Assembly: GCF_014205215.1 (NCBI RefSeq)
Contig: NZ_JACHNC010000001.1
Span: 6,320,501-6,384,500, forward strand
Source: Actinoplanes lobatus
Lineage (GTDB): Bacteria > Actinomycetota > Actinomycetes > Mycobacteriales > Micromonosporaceae
Direction of reading: 5' to 3'
Length of the DNA: 64,000 bases
This document shows positions 6,903 through 17,303 of this stretch, in pieces. The position numbers and the translations under genes were made by a program. Within the stretch, counting starts at the first letter, position 1. Every line of letters starts with the position of its first letter. Below the pieces are notes generated by a model. The model was not told where the DNA came from. It searched no databases and saw only the letters and a program-made list of their open reading frames with translations.

Positions 6903-9900
6903 GTGGCTACGCAGAACAGGCGCGGGCGGACCTGGGCGCGCCGAGCCGGCCTTGCCGCCGCGCTGGTGGGCCTGATCGGCGCGACCGCGTACGCGGTCAA
7001 TCCGTTCGACTCGCCGAGCACCCCGATCGCCCTGCCCAACGGCGGTCTGGGCGCCGCCGACCCGCGGACCGAGCATGGGGCGTCGCGCATCGCGCGAGAA
7101 TCCGGCAAGCAGGTCGAGGTCACCGGCATGCGTGCGGAGAACAGGCAGACGTACGCGAACCCGGACGGCAGTTTCACGCAGTTGATCCACCAACAGCCGG
7201 TGCAGGTGGTCAAGGACGGCAAATGGGTGCCGACCGATCCGAACCTGGAGCGCAACGCCGACGGCTCGGTAACCCCGAAGGCGTCGGTGGCCGACCTGAA
7301 GCTGTCCGGCGGCGGCGCCGACACCCCGTTCGTGACGATGGAGAAGGCCGGCCGCAGGTACTCGCTGACCTGGCCGGGCACTCTTCCGCCGCCACTGATC
7401 GAGGGCACGAAGGCGACCTACCAGAACGTGCTCCCGGACGTCGACCTGGTGGTGCACACCTCGGTCACCGGGTTCACCCACGTGCTGGTGCTCAAGACGC
7501 CGGCCGCGGCGAAGCTGGCGCAGGTGCGGGCCGTGCAGTTCGGCCTGGACCTGGAGCTGCTCAAGGTGGCCCGGTCCGCGACCGGCGGTCTGCGGATGGT
7601 GGACGCCGGGTCGGGCGGCACCGTCTTCGAGACCCCGAAGCCGCGGATGTGGGACTCGACCGGTCTCGCGCCGGGCGCCGACGGGTCGGCGAAGGCCGCG
7701 GACGGCGTCAAGAAGGCCGGCCTCGGCGTCACCGTCGACGCCACGTCGCTGACCCTGCGCCCGGACACCGGGATGCTGGATGCCGCGGACACCAAGTACC
7801 CGGTTTACGTGGACCCCTTCACGACATCGCCGGCGCGCGAGTCGTGGGCGATGGTCGACTCCGGCTACCCGAGCGAGGAGTACTGGAAGTTCGACGGGGA
7901 GGCCGACGAGCGGGTGGGTAAGTGCCCGGTCGGTATTCCCATCTACGACTGCCACAACTCGCTGGTCAAGCGCCTGTTCTACGTGCTGCCGACCAGCTTC
8001 CCCGCGGACGCGGTGGTCAGCAGCGCGAAGTTCCGGATCACCCAGTCGCACCGGTGGGACGACACGGCACACAACGTGTCGCTGTACCGGGCCGGCAGCA
8101 GTGGCGCACTGATCACCAGCGCCACGAACTGGGGCAACATGCCCGGTGGGGCGAGCATGTCCAAGTTCGTCAAGCAGCAGACCATCGCGCCGACCGGTGA
8201 GGCCGCGTGCGGGACCAGCGCGACCCGCAACGTCGAGTTCAACGTGAGCGAGGCGATCGGCAACGCGGTCAAGAACAGGTGGAGCAAAACCACGTTCATG
8301 ATCCGGTCGGACAACGAGTCCGACCACGAGCACCTCAAGCGGTTCTGCAACAACGCCGTCGTCGCGGTGACCTACAACCGCCCGCCCAAACAACCGGCGA
8401 TCTCCGGCCTCGCGATGAACCCGGGCGGCGCCTGCGTCAACACCGACGCCCGCCCGTACGTCAGCTCGCTGCCGGTCCTCAAAGCGGTGCTGTCCGACCC
8501 GGACACCATGGACGGCGAGCCGCTGATCGCCGAGTTCCAGGTCAGGTGGACCCCTCCCGGGGGCACCGTGCAGAGCCCGACGCCGTGGAAGTCGTCGGCG
8601 CTCGCCAACGGGTTGACCTTCTCCTACAACCTTGCGGACACCACGTCCGGTGTGCCGAACCTGCCGCAGAACGTGATCGTCCAGTGGAGGGTCCGCGCCT
8701 TCGACGGTGTGGCCTACAGTCCCTGGTCGTCGGAGGGCAGCGGGCACTACTGCGAGTTCATCCTCGACAAGACCAAACCCATCGGCCCGGACATCGACTC
8801 GCCGCAGTACATACCCGGTGATGCCACGGACACCACCCCGAACTGTCTCGATGACGACCCGACCTGGTTCCCCGGAGTCGGACGGTACGGAACGTTCACC
8901 TTCGATTCGTCCGCGACCGACGTCAACGCCTACTGGTACGGCTTCGACACCAACCCGTCGTCGGTCAACAAGCTGACCCCCTCCACCGACGGCGGCCCGG
9001 TCACCACGAAGTGGCAGCCGCTGACCGACGGCCCGCACACGATCAACGTGCTGGCCGTCGACCGGGCCGGCAAGACCTCCGACACCGCCAGCTGCACCTT
9101 CCGGGTGGCCGCCGGGTCCGACCCGGTGGCCGAATGGCGCCTGGACGACGCGGCCGGCTCCGGGCAGGCCGCCGACACCACCGGCACGTCCCCGGCGACC
9201 GTGCTGGCCTCGGCGCAGCTCGGCGTCGACGGACCGGGCGGCCCGGCGGACAAGGCGGTGCGCCTCACCGGCACCAGCAGCAGCGCCCTGGCCACCGGCA
9301 ACCGCAAGGTGGTCGACACCGGCAACAGCTTCACCGTGAGCGCCTGGGCCAAGCTCGACGACACCACCCGCTGGCAGACCGTGGTGTCGCAGGACGGCAC
9401 CGGCGAGCCCGGCTTCAACCTCGGGTACGTGCCGAACACCGGCAAATGGGCGATCACCTCACCGGTCACCGACGTCTGGTCGCTCGGCAGCTGGGGCGCC
9501 TACGGCACCGTCGCCGAGAAGGGCAGATGGACGCACCTGACGGCGACGTTCGACCGTGACGCGCAGCGCGTGACGTTGTACGTCAACGGCGTCTCCGTGG
9601 CGTCTTCGGCCTGGCGTTCCTCGTGGACGTCGCACGGCGCGGTGCAGATCGGCCGCCGGTACATCAGCACCGGTGTTTACGGCGACTCGTTCGTCGGCGA
9701 CGTGGCCGACGTCCGGCTGTACGACCGGACCCTGGTGCCGTCCGAGATCCAGGGCCTGCCCACACAGCTGACCTCGCGGTTCGGTTACTGGGATCTGGAC
9801 TCGGCGACCCCGGTCGAGGAGCAGGCGCCACTGATCGGCAAGAGCGCCGGCTACGGCGCGTCGGCGGCCGAACTGGAACCGGCACTGGAACTAGGCCTCT

Positions 9901-10529
9901 ACACCGGCGCCAGCGTCTTCACCCGTGACCCGGAGGACCCGTTCCCGCTGGTGACGCCGCTGGTCGGCGACGGCCATCTGATCCTCGACGGCGCCACCGG
10001 ATACGCCGCCACCGCCAGCCCGGTCGCGGTCACGCACAGCAGCTTCTCGGTGGTCGCCCGGGTGCGGCTGGCCACCGCCTGCACGCGTGAGACGGCCGTG
10101 CTGTCGCAGCCCGGCGCCCACGCCAGCGGATTCACGCTCGGCTGCGTGCCGGACGGCTCGGGCGACGCGAAGTGGCAGGTCACCCTGCCGGCCAGCGACG
10201 CAAACGGGGCTACCGGCGTGACCGTCACCGCGGACACGCTGCGGCCGGATCCGACCGCCACCACCGGCCAGATCCTGGCCGTCACGTACGACGCGGCGCA
10301 GCAGAAGCTGCGCCTGTACGTCGACGGGCAGCTCACCGGCACCGCGGCCGACGTACCGCCGACCTGGAACGCCACCGGTGGCGGCCTACAGATCGGACGG
10401 TCGCTCGACGACTCGGCATGGGGCCGCTACCTGCCCGGCGTCGTCGACGAGGTGCGCGTGTACAGCGGGGCGCTGGACCAGACCACGGTTCAGCAGCTCA
10501 ACACCTTCACCGAGGTCGCGGACCTCTAG
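6903..10529 (+). CDS. Secreted LamG-domain protein
   Basis: The product of about 1208 residues begins with an RR-containing signal peptide (RRAGLAAALVGLIGATAYA). Residues about 50-300 repeat the N-terminal domain of the preceding protein, including a DGxWxPxDxNLxRxxxGxxxP pattern and an xGxKATYxxVLPxxDL pattern. A DNRLRE-like stretch follows, then two concanavalin-like LamG domains at about 740-950 and 1025-1200, each with the typical WTHLTATFDRDAQRVTLYVNG or ILAVTYDAAQQKLRLYVDG strand. LamG domains bind carbohydrate or protein ligands. GTG 6903 is chosen for AAGGAA (6891-6896) at ideal spacing; GTG 6858 (overlapping the previous stop as GTGA) and ATG 6867 are alternatives. A strong hairpin follows the stop. 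Confidence 0.85.
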   Translation: MATQNRRGRTWARRAGLAAALVGLIGATAYAVNPFDSPSTPIALPNGGLGAADPRTEHGASRIARESGKQVEVTGMRAENRQTYANPDGSFTQLIHQQPVQVVKDGKWVPTDPNLERNADGSVTPKASVADLKLSGGGADTPFVTMEKAGRRYSLTWPGTLPPPLIEGTKATYQNVLPDVDLVVHTSVTGFTHVLVLKTPAAAKLAQVRAVQFGLDLELLKVARSATGGLRMVDAGSGGTVFETPKPRMWDSTGLAPGADGSAKAADGVKKAGLGVTVDATSLTLRPDTGMLDAADTKYPVYVDPFTTSPARESWAMVDSGYPSEEYWKFDGEADERVGKCPVGIPIYDCHNSLVKRLFYVLPTSFPADAVVSSAKFRITQSHRWDDTAHNVSLYRAGSSGALITSATNWGNMPGGASMSKFVKQQTIAPTGEAACGTSATRNVEFNVSEAIGNAVKNRWSKTTFMIRSDNESDHEHLKRFCNNAVVAVTYNRPPKQPAISGLAMNPGGACVNTDARPYVSSLPVLKAVLSDPDTMDGEPLIAEFQVRWTPPGGTVQSPTPWKSSALANGLTFSYNLADTTSGVPNLPQNVIVQWRVRAFDGVAYSPWSSEGSGHYCEFILDKTKPIGPDIDSPQYIPGDATDTTPNCLDDDPTWFPGVGRYGTFTFDSSATDVNAYWYGFDTNPSSVNKLTPSTDGGPVTTKWQPLTDGPHTINVLAVDRAGKTSDTASCTFRVAAGSDPVAEWRLDDAAGSGQAADTTGTSPATVLASAQLGVDGPGGPADKAVRLTGTSSSALATGNRKVVDTGNSFTVSAWAKLDDTTRWQTVVSQDGTGEPGFNLGYVPNTGKWAITSPVTDVWSLGSWGAYGTVAEKGRWTHLTATFDRDAQRVTLYVNGVSVASSAWRSSWTSHGAVQIGRRYISTGVYGDSFVGDVADVRLYDRTLVPSEIQGLPTQLTSRFGYWDLDSATPVEEQAPLIGKSAGYGASAAELEPALELGLYTGASVFTRDPEDPFPLVTPLVGDGHLILDGATGYAATASPVAVTHSSFSVVARVRLATACTRETAVLSQPGAHASGFTLGCVPDGSGDAKWQVTLPASDANGATGVTVTADTLRPDPTATTGQILAVTYDAAQQKLRLYVDGQLTGTAADVPPTWNATGGGLQIGRSLDDSAWGRYLPGVVDEVRVYSGALDQTTVQQLNTFTEVADL

Positions 10530-10535
10530 TTCGTA

Positions 10536-10565
10536 CGGCGGGCCGGAGTCCACTCCGGCCCGCCG
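10536..10565 (+). terminator. Strong hairpin terminator between the LamG and RHS genes
   Basis: A 14-base left arm (10536-10549, beginning CGGCGGGCC) pairs perfectly with 10552-10565. The predicted loop is tight, about four bases if the terminal pair opens. It lies six bases after the LamG stop codon and just before the RHS ribosome site, so it probably attenuates or separates RHS transcription. Confidence 0.75.
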
Positions 10566-10592
10566 CCCCCTCCTTGATACGTGGAGTCGTCC

Positions 10593-13500
10593 ATGCTTCC
10601 GGATGCCCGGACCCCATGGGTCCGTCGCAAGATCGTCCGAAGCTGGGTAGCCCGCCTCGCCCTGGGCCTGGTGCCTGTGGTCCTGGTGAGCGCGATCCAG
10701 CATCCTTCCTACGCCGCCCCGAAGAAGGGGCACGACCTTCCCGACCTGCCGAAGCAGAGCGCGCCCGCCAAGGGCAAGGCGCTCGAACTCAAGGCACGCA
10801 AGCAAGACAACCCGACCCGCGACGCGGCTCTCACCGCGCCGCCGACCGTACGCTGGCCCTCCGGCGGCGAGGCCGACCTGAGCCCGCAGAGCGCGGCCGC
10901 CACCGTCGGCGGCATGCGCGTCCGCGTCAAGCAGGCCCCCTCCGCCCGCACCGCCGCGGCAACGACCGGCAAGGTACGCGTCAAGGTCCTCGACCGCGCG
11001 GCGGCGGCCCGTCTGGGCACGTCCGGCCCGGTCGTCGCGGTCGGCGGCGGCGCCGGGCAGGCCGGTGTGGAACTGAGCTACGCCGACTTCGCCGGCTCCT
11101 ACGGCGGCGACTACGGCGCCCGGCTGCGCCTGGTCAAGCTGCCCGACTGCGCGCTGACCACGCCGGACCTGCCGCGATGCCAGACCGCCACCCCGGTTCC
11201 GGCGGCGGTCAACGACACCGCCGCGCAGACGGTCACCGCCACTGTCGACGCGCCCGCCACCACCATGTCGGTCTTCGCCCTGGAAGCCGGCGACACCTCC
11301 GTGCAGGGCGACTACTCGGCCACCAAGCTGACGGCGTCGTCGAAGTGGGACGTCGCGCTCGCAACCGGCGGATTGACCTGGAACTATCCGATCCGCACGC
11401 CATCGACACCCGGCGGGCTGGCCCCGGAGATCGCGCTCGCCTACTCGTCACAGAGCGTCGACGGGCGAACCTCCAACACCAACAACCAGGGCTCCTGGAT
11501 CGGTGAAGGCTTCACCTACGAGCCCGGCTACATCGAGCGCCGCTACAAGCCGTGCGCCGACGACGGCCACAAGAACGTCGGCGACCAGTGCTGGGCCCGC
11601 GAGAACGCCTCCATCGTGCTCGGCGGCATCTCCAGCGAACTGGTCAAGGTCAGCGACGACGTGTTCAAGCTGGCCAACGACGACGGCACCAAGATCGAAC
11701 GCAAGGTTGGCGCCACGAACGGCGACGACGACGGCGAGCACTGGCTGGTCACCACCCCGAGCGGCACTCAGTTCTCGTTCGGCCTGAACCGGCTGCCCGG
11801 CTGGGCCGCCGGTAAGGACGAGACCAACTCGACCTGGACCGCCCCGGTCTCCGGCGACGACTCCGGCGAGCCCTGCTACAAGTCGTCCGGCTGGGAGGAC
11901 TCCTTCTGCGACCAGGCGTGGCGCTGGAACCTCGACTACGTCAAGGACACCCACAACAACGTGATCTCCTACTTCTACAAGAAGGAGATCAACTACTACG
12001 CGAAGAAGGCCAAGACCGACGTCGACGGCACCAAGTACGTGCGCGGCGGCTACCTCTACCGCGCCGACTACGGGCAGGTCGACGGCCAGGTCTACACCAC
12101 CAGCGCACCGGCCCGGGTGGTCTTCGACGTCGCCGAGCGGTGCATCCCCACCGGCACCATGACGTGCCAGGAGGCCGACCTCACCGACTCGACCGCGAGC
12201 TCGTGGCCGGACACCCCCTGGGACCTGAACTGCAAGGAATCCACCCACTGCAAGATCAGTGAGAGCGCCGAATCGTTCTGGACCCGCAAGCGGCTCAACA
12301 CCATCACGACCGAGATCCGCACCGGTACGACGTGGACGCCGGTCGAGCGGTGGACGCTCAACCACTCGTTCACCGACAACGGTGACGGCTCCCGCTCGCT
12401 GTGGCTGAACAAGATCGATCACACCGGCCTGTACGGCGGCACGGTCACCACCCCGCCGGTGGAACTCGTCGGCATCCAGATGGACAACCGGGTCGACAGC
12501 GCCGACGACATGCTGTCCGAGCTCAAGCGTTACCGGTTGAACACCATCTACACCGAGACCGGCGGCGCGATCCAGATCAACTACACCCCGGCCGAGTGCT
12601 CGCCGGGCAACGTGCCGACCGAGGGCAGCAGCACCAAGCGCTGCTTCCCGGTCAAATGGAACCCGTTCGACCCGGAGAAGGTCCACACCGACTGGTTCCA
12701 CAAGTACCTGGTCGCGCAGATCATCCAGGTCGACCGCACCGGCGGCAGCCCGGACCAGGTCACCCAGTACGAGTACCCGGCCGACAGCGCCGCCTGGCGC
12801 AAGACCCCGGCCGACGGCATCACCAAGGCCGAATACCGCACGTGGGGTGACTGGCGCGGCTACCCGAAGGTGACCGTCCGCACCGGCGACATGCAGACCC
12901 TGCCCACGAAGGTCGAGCACGTCTTCTTCCGCGGCATGGACGGCGACGACAAGCCCGGCGACGACACCGGCACCCGCTCGGTCAGCATCAAGGACTCCAC
13001 CGGCGCCGAGCACACCGACGCCAATGAGCTCGCCGGCCAGGAACTGGAGACCATCACCTACGACGGGAACCGGATCGTCGCCAAGGCGATCAACGACCCG
13101 AAGTACTGGATCACCAAGACGCAGACCGAGAGCTGGGGCACCCGCAAGGCGTACATGGTCCGGCCCGAGATCTCGCGGAACCTGACCGCCCTGGCCCCGG
13201 ACGCGCAGGGCGACCCGGTCTGGCGGGAGACGAAGAGCACCACGACCTACGACACCACGTGGGGCCGTCCAACGGTGGTCGACGACCTCGGCGACGTGAG
13301 CACCACCGCCGACGACACGTGCACCCGTACCACCTACGCCGACAACAGCGACCGGTACATGTACACGTACCCGAAGCTGGTCGAGACGTTCTCGGTGAAG
13401 TGCACGGTGACCCCGAACCGGGCCACGCAACTGCTGTCCAGCGACCGCACCTCCTACGACGGCCAGGACTACGGGGTCGCCCCGACCAAGGGTGACGGGA

Positions 13501-16500
13501 CCCGGTCCGAGGCGCTCGAGACCGACAACGGGACCACCACCACGTATCTGGCGACGAACACGGTCGTGGACGGGTTCGGCCGTCCGACCAAGGTGACCGA
13601 CCCGATGGGCTACGTCACCGACACGGCGTACACCGACGTCGACGGGTTCAACGTCCAGGTCAAGGAAACCAACGCGCTCACCCAGAGCACGACCACCGAG
13701 TACTCGCCCGCCTATGGGCAGAAGCTGGCGGTCACCGATGCCAACCTGAAGCGCACCGACCTGGAGTACGACGGCCTGGGGCGCCTCACCAAGGCGTGGC
13801 TGCCGACCCGGCCCAAGTCGGCCGGCAACACACCGGAACTGAAGTACACCTACACCGTCCGGACCGACAAGCCGGTCACCACCAAGACCGAGACGATCCG
13901 AAACGACGGCACCTACAAGGTCAGCTACCAGCTGTTCGACGGTTTCCTGCGGGACCGCCAGACGCAGAGCGAGGGCCCGAGCGGCGGCTGGATGCTGACC
14001 GACACCCTCTACACCAGCACCGGTCAGAAGGCGCAGACCAACAACACCTATTTCGCCACCGGTACGCCCGGTGACAAGGTGATCATCGTCCCCGAAGGCT
14101 CGGTCAACGGCCAGATCAAGTACCTGTACGACGGCGTCAACCGGGAGATCGCTGAGATCACCGCGGTCGCCGGCGACGAGAAGTGGCGGGAGACGACCCG
14201 GTACCACGGCGACCGTACCGACGTGATTCCTCCGGCCGGCGGCACACCGACCACCACGGTCGTCGACGCGAAGGGCCAGACCACCGCGCTTTACCAGTAC
14301 AAGGGCAAGACCGCCAGCGGTGAAGCGGACATCACCGGTTACACCTACACGGCGGATGGCCAGCAGGAGACCGTCACCGGGCCGGACAAGGCGGTGTGGC
14401 GGTTCGAGTACTACCAGAACGGCCGGAAGAAGAAGAACATCGACCCGGACGCGGGCGAGTTGACGTTCTACTACGACAAGAACGGCAACGCGACGTCGAC
14501 GGTCGACTCCCGCACCATCACCGTCTCCAGTGTCTATGACAAGCTCGACCGCAAGACGGAGACCTGGCAGGGCGCGCCGAACACCGGCACGAAACTCGCC
14601 GCCTGGGTGTACGACTCCTACTACAAGGGGCAGCTCACCGGCACCGCCCGGTACGTCAACGGCAAGACCTACGCCATCTCCTACCCACAGCGTGACGCCC
14701 AGTACCGGCCGCTGAAGACCAGCTACTCGATCCCGTCCGACGCCGGGACCGAGCTGGCCAAGGTCTACGACTTCAGCACCACGTACAACATCGACGGCAC
14801 CACCCAGACGGTCGGCATGCCGGCGGCGGGTGACCTCGCCGGAGAATCCGTCACCATCGGGTACGACACCCTGCAACGGCCGACCACCCTCACCGGCGCC
14901 ACCAGCTACGTTACCGCCAGCAACTACGCCAACACCGGCGAGCTGCTCCAGGCGACGCTGCAAACCGGGACCACCGGCAAGAAGGTGTGGCAGACCTACA
15001 CCTACGAGCGTGGCACCAACCGGCTCACCGCCATCCGGCTCGACCGGCAGAACGCGCCCATCGTCGACATGGACGCGCACTACAACTACGACGCCGCCGG
15101 AAACGTCCTCTCCATCGCGGACACTCCGGCCGGCACCACCGCCGACATCCAGTGCTTCACCTACGACAACCTCCGTCGCCTGACCGAGGCCTGGAGCACC
15201 GCGAGTACCGCGACCGACCCGTGCGCCAACGGCGACGTGGCCGCGAGCGGCGTCGGTGGCAGCGCCCCGTACCACCAGAAGTGGTTCCTCTACGCGTCCG
15301 GCGACCGCAAATCGGAGACCACCTACTCCACGACCGGAGGCCCGGAGACCACCCGGACCTACCAGTACCCGCCGGCCGGTCAGCCTCAGCCGCACACGCT
15401 GCGACAGGTCGACGAGACGACGGGTACGGCGACCAAGACCTACACGTACACGCCGGACAGCACGGGCAACACGCAGACCCTGGACCGGGCCGGTCAGCAG
15501 CAGAGCCTCACCTGGGACGCCGAGGGACACCTGGCCACCAGCACCCGGGACGGCAAGACGACGAGTTACGTGTACGACGCCGACGGCAACCGCCTCGTCA
15601 GCAAGGAGCCGGCTGCCACCACCCTCTACCTGGACGGGATGGAGATCCGGCTCAACCTGACCAGCCGTCAGGTGAACGCCACCCGGTTCTACGAGTTCAG
15701 CGACCGTATGATCGCCGTCCGCACCGGCGCGGGCGTCAACTTCCAGACCGCCGACGCACACGGCACCACGGCCGCCTCGGTCGACGCGATGACCGGCGCG
15801 ATCAACTGGCGGCGCACCACGCCGTACGGTGAAGCCCGCGGAGCCCAGCCGGCCACCTGGCCCGACCGCAAGGGCTTCGTCGGCGGGACGATCGACGACA
15901 TCACCGGATTCACCCATCTCGGTGCACGCGAATACGACCCGACGATCGGCCGGTTCATCAGCCTGGACCCGGAATTCGATTCGAGCGACCCGCAGAGCCT
16001 CAGCGGCTACCTCTACTCGAACAACAGTCCGCTGACGTTCACCGACCCGACCGGCCGCTCCTGGGGCTGGGCTGCCGTCGCGGCGGTGGCCATTGTGGTC
16101 GTTGCCGTGGTCGTCGTGGTGGCCTTCCCAGCAGCGGCCCCGGCGTTGTACATGGCCGGCGCGGCGGCCGTGGAGGCGGCCACGATGACAGCCGCGACCG
16201 GAGCCACTGCCGGTGTCGTGGCCACCAGCGCTGCCGTGGCGGGGGCCGCCGAACTCTCCATCGCGGGCGGGGCGGCCCTCGGAGCGGGAGTCGCCGCTAC
16301 CGGTCTCACCGTGGCAGGCGCCGGTGGCCGGATCTATTCCGGCACGGAGAACGGGCCGGCGATGAATTTCGGCCCCAAGAAGCCGCAGCTCCCGCCACTC
16401 GCCGCTGGCCAGGTCGACAAGAACGCGCCGTACCCCAAGGGCACCGGCTACGGGCCCAACGACGAACCCCAGAGAATCCAGGGACCGTGGACGGAACAAG

Positions 16501-16814
16501 ATATCAGGGGCAAGGGCGCGTGGGGTTACCAACCAGAGCATCTGGCCGACGACCCGGAGATCCATCACGCCGATCAGATGCCCGGATCACCGATTCACGA
16601 ACTCGACTGGCAGACCCACCGAGGCAAGGGTTCAGACCTGCACCGAAACAAGGTGAGCCAGGAGCCGCGGAAACGGGAGAAGACCATGAATGAATACCGC
16701 AAGGAGGATACGCAGCTTCACTGGTGGTATCGCTCGATGGAGATGGGCTGGGGGAACTTCTGGCCGACTAGGTGGTTCAGCAACTGGGACGAATACCATA
16801 GTCGTAACCTTTGA
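10593..16814 (+). CDS. RHS repeat polymorphic toxin with C-terminal HNH/EndoVII-like nuclease domain
   Basis: The 2073-residue protein has a signal peptide (core LALGLVPVVLVSAI, cleavage near SYA-AP). A long beta-rich region holds many YD-type RHS repeats (e.g. LEYDGLGRLTKAW, YVYDADGNRLVS) from about residue 1000 to 1780. The RHS-associated core YDPTIGRFISLDPEF lies near 1780, where such proteins are processed. Then come an Ala/Val hydrophobic segment (about 1823-1910) and a variable tip (about 1960-2073) with E1989, H1991, H1992, H2002, H2009 and H2017. The spacing resembles the HNH-EHHH toxin group of polymorphic toxins; nuclease activity is inferred. ATG 10593 follows GTGGAG six bases upstream. 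SUKH immunity genes follow immediately, as expected for a nuclease tip. Confidence 0.88.
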   Translation: MLPDARTPWVRRKIVRSWVARLALGLVPVVLVSAIQHPSYAAPKKGHDLPDLPKQSAPAKGKALELKARKQDNPTRDAALTAPPTVRWPSGGEADLSPQSAAATVGGMRVRVKQAPSARTAAATTGKVRVKVLDRAAAARLGTSGPVVAVGGGAGQAGVELSYADFAGSYGGDYGARLRLVKLPDCALTTPDLPRCQTATPVPAAVNDTAAQTVTATVDAPATTMSVFALEAGDTSVQGDYSATKLTASSKWDVALATGGLTWNYPIRTPSTPGGLAPEIALAYSSQSVDGRTSNTNNQGSWIGEGFTYEPGYIERRYKPCADDGHKNVGDQCWARENASIVLGGISSELVKVSDDVFKLANDDGTKIERKVGATNGDDDGEHWLVTTPSGTQFSFGLNRLPGWAAGKDETNSTWTAPVSGDDSGEPCYKSSGWEDSFCDQAWRWNLDYVKDTHNNVISYFYKKEINYYAKKAKTDVDGTKYVRGGYLYRADYGQVDGQVYTTSAPARVVFDVAERCIPTGTMTCQEADLTDSTASSWPDTPWDLNCKESTHCKISESAESFWTRKRLNTITTEIRTGTTWTPVERWTLNHSFTDNGDGSRSLWLNKIDHTGLYGGTVTTPPVELVGIQMDNRVDSADDMLSELKRYRLNTIYTETGGAIQINYTPAECSPGNVPTEGSSTKRCFPVKWNPFDPEKVHTDWFHKYLVAQIIQVDRTGGSPDQVTQYEYPADSAAWRKTPADGITKAEYRTWGDWRGYPKVTVRTGDMQTLPTKVEHVFFRGMDGDDKPGDDTGTRSVSIKDSTGAEHTDANELAGQELETITYDGNRIVAKAINDPKYWITKTQTESWGTRKAYMVRPEISRNLTALAPDAQGDPVWRETKSTTTYDTTWGRPTVVDDLGDVSTTADDTCTRTTYADNSDRYMYTYPKLVETFSVKCTVTPNRATQLLSSDRTSYDGQDYGVAPTKGDGTRSEALETDNGTTTTYLATNTVVDGFGRPTKVTDPMGYVTDTAYTDVDGFNVQVKETNALTQSTTTEYSPAYGQKLAVTDANLKRTDLEYDGLGRLTKAWLPTRPKSAGNTPELKYTYTVRTDKPVTTKTETIRNDGTYKVSYQLFDGFLRDRQTQSEGPSGGWMLTDTLYTSTGQKAQTNNTYFATGTPGDKVIIVPEGSVNGQIKYLYDGVNREIAEITAVAGDEKWRETTRYHGDRTDVIPPAGGTPTTTVVDAKGQTTALYQYKGKTASGEADITGYTYTADGQQETVTGPDKAVWRFEYYQNGRKKKNIDPDAGELTFYYDKNGNATSTVDSRTITVSSVYDKLDRKTETWQGAPNTGTKLAAWVYDSYYKGQLTGTARYVNGKTYAISYPQRDAQYRPLKTSYSIPSDAGTELAKVYDFSTTYNIDGTTQTVGMPAAGDLAGESVTIGYDTLQRPTTLTGATSYVTASNYANTGELLQATLQTGTTGKKVWQTYTYERGTNRLTAIRLDRQNAPIVDMDAHYNYDAAGNVLSIADTPAGTTADIQCFTYDNLRRLTEAWSTASTATDPCANGDVAASGVGGSAPYHQKWFLYASGDRKSETTYSTTGGPETTRTYQYPPAGQPQPHTLRQVDETTGTATKTYTYTPDSTGNTQTLDRAGQQQSLTWDAEGHLATSTRDGKTTSYVYDADGNRLVSKEPAATTLYLDGMEIRLNLTSRQVNATRFYEFSDRMIAVRTGAGVNFQTADAHGTTAASVDAMTGAINWRRTTPYGEARGAQPATWPDRKGFVGGTIDDITGFTHLGAREYDPTIGRFISLDPEFDSSDPQSLSGYLYSNNSPLTFTDPTGRSWGWAAVAAVAIVVVAVVVVVAFPAAAPALYMAGAAAVEAATMTAATGATAGVVATSAAVAGAAELSIAGGAALGAGVAATGLTVAGAGGRIYSGTENGPAMNFGPKKPQLPPLAAGQVDKNAPYPKGTGYGPNDEPQRIQGPWTEQDIRGKGAWGYQPEHLADDPEIHHADQMPGSPIHELDWQTHRGKGSDLHRNKVSQEPRKREKTMNEYRKEDTQLHWWYRSMEMGWGNFWPTRWFSNWDEYHSRNL

Positions 16815-16834
16815 GGTTCGAAGGAGGAGAAACG

Positions 16835-17296
16835 GTGGACATGGAAGCCTTCGCGGCTGAGGTCAACAGTGTCCTTGAACAGCATGCAGCCAAGGGACTG
16901 CCTAGCCCGCCCTTCGATTCATGGATTGCCTCCGACGCTGAACTGGCCCGAGTGGAGAGTGAGCTGCGGGTCCGGCTGCCGGAGAAATACAAGCAGTTCA
17001 TGGTGACTTTCGGCGCGGGCCAGTTCATGTACATGGGCCTTATTCCGCCAGCGTCTCCGAACGGGCAAACAAGGGATATGGTTGAAAAGAATTCGGGTGA
17101 CCACGAGATTCCAGGATTTGTTTCCATCGCAGCGGTCGGAACCGGCGACCACTGGGGCTTCATCACGGAGGACGGTATCTGCTCGGAACAGGTGAGCCTG
17201 TACGACTTCGAGGAGTCGTGCTTCTACCCGGAGGCGGATGACTTCCTGGAGTTCGTGTCCTGGCAGGGCCTCCACGCGGGCCGGGAAGGGTACTGA
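16835..17296 (+). CDS. SUKH (SMI1/KNR4) family immunity protein, copy 1
   Basis: The 153-residue protein has the SUKH pattern: an N-terminal helix, LPEKYKQFMVTFGAG, and a C-terminal WQGLHAGREGY end. SUKH proteins are immunity proteins for polymorphic nuclease toxins. It lies 20 bases after the RHS stop, so it is the best candidate for neutralising that toxin tip. GTG 16835 has AAGGAGGAG at 16821-16829; the start also matches the paralogue at 18290 (VDMEAFAAEV against MDFDAFVAEV). The two SUKH copies are about 70% identical by eye over most of their length. ATG 16841 is a less likely start. Confidence 0.88.
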   Translation: MDMEAFAAEVNSVLEQHAAKGLPSPPFDSWIASDAELARVESELRVRLPEKYKQFMVTFGAGQFMYMGLIPPASPNGQTRDMVEKNSGDHEIPGFVSIAAVGTGDHWGFITEDGICSEQVSLYDFEESCFYPEADDFLEFVSWQGLHAGREGY

Positions 17297-17303
17297 GTCG
17301 ATC

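Noticed and set aside
11448..16568. A 1706-codon open frame on the minus strand across the RHS gene
   Set aside because: It is antisense to a protein with clear RHS repeats and is low-complexity (Arg, Gly, Val, Asp rich), as expected from GC bias at third positions.
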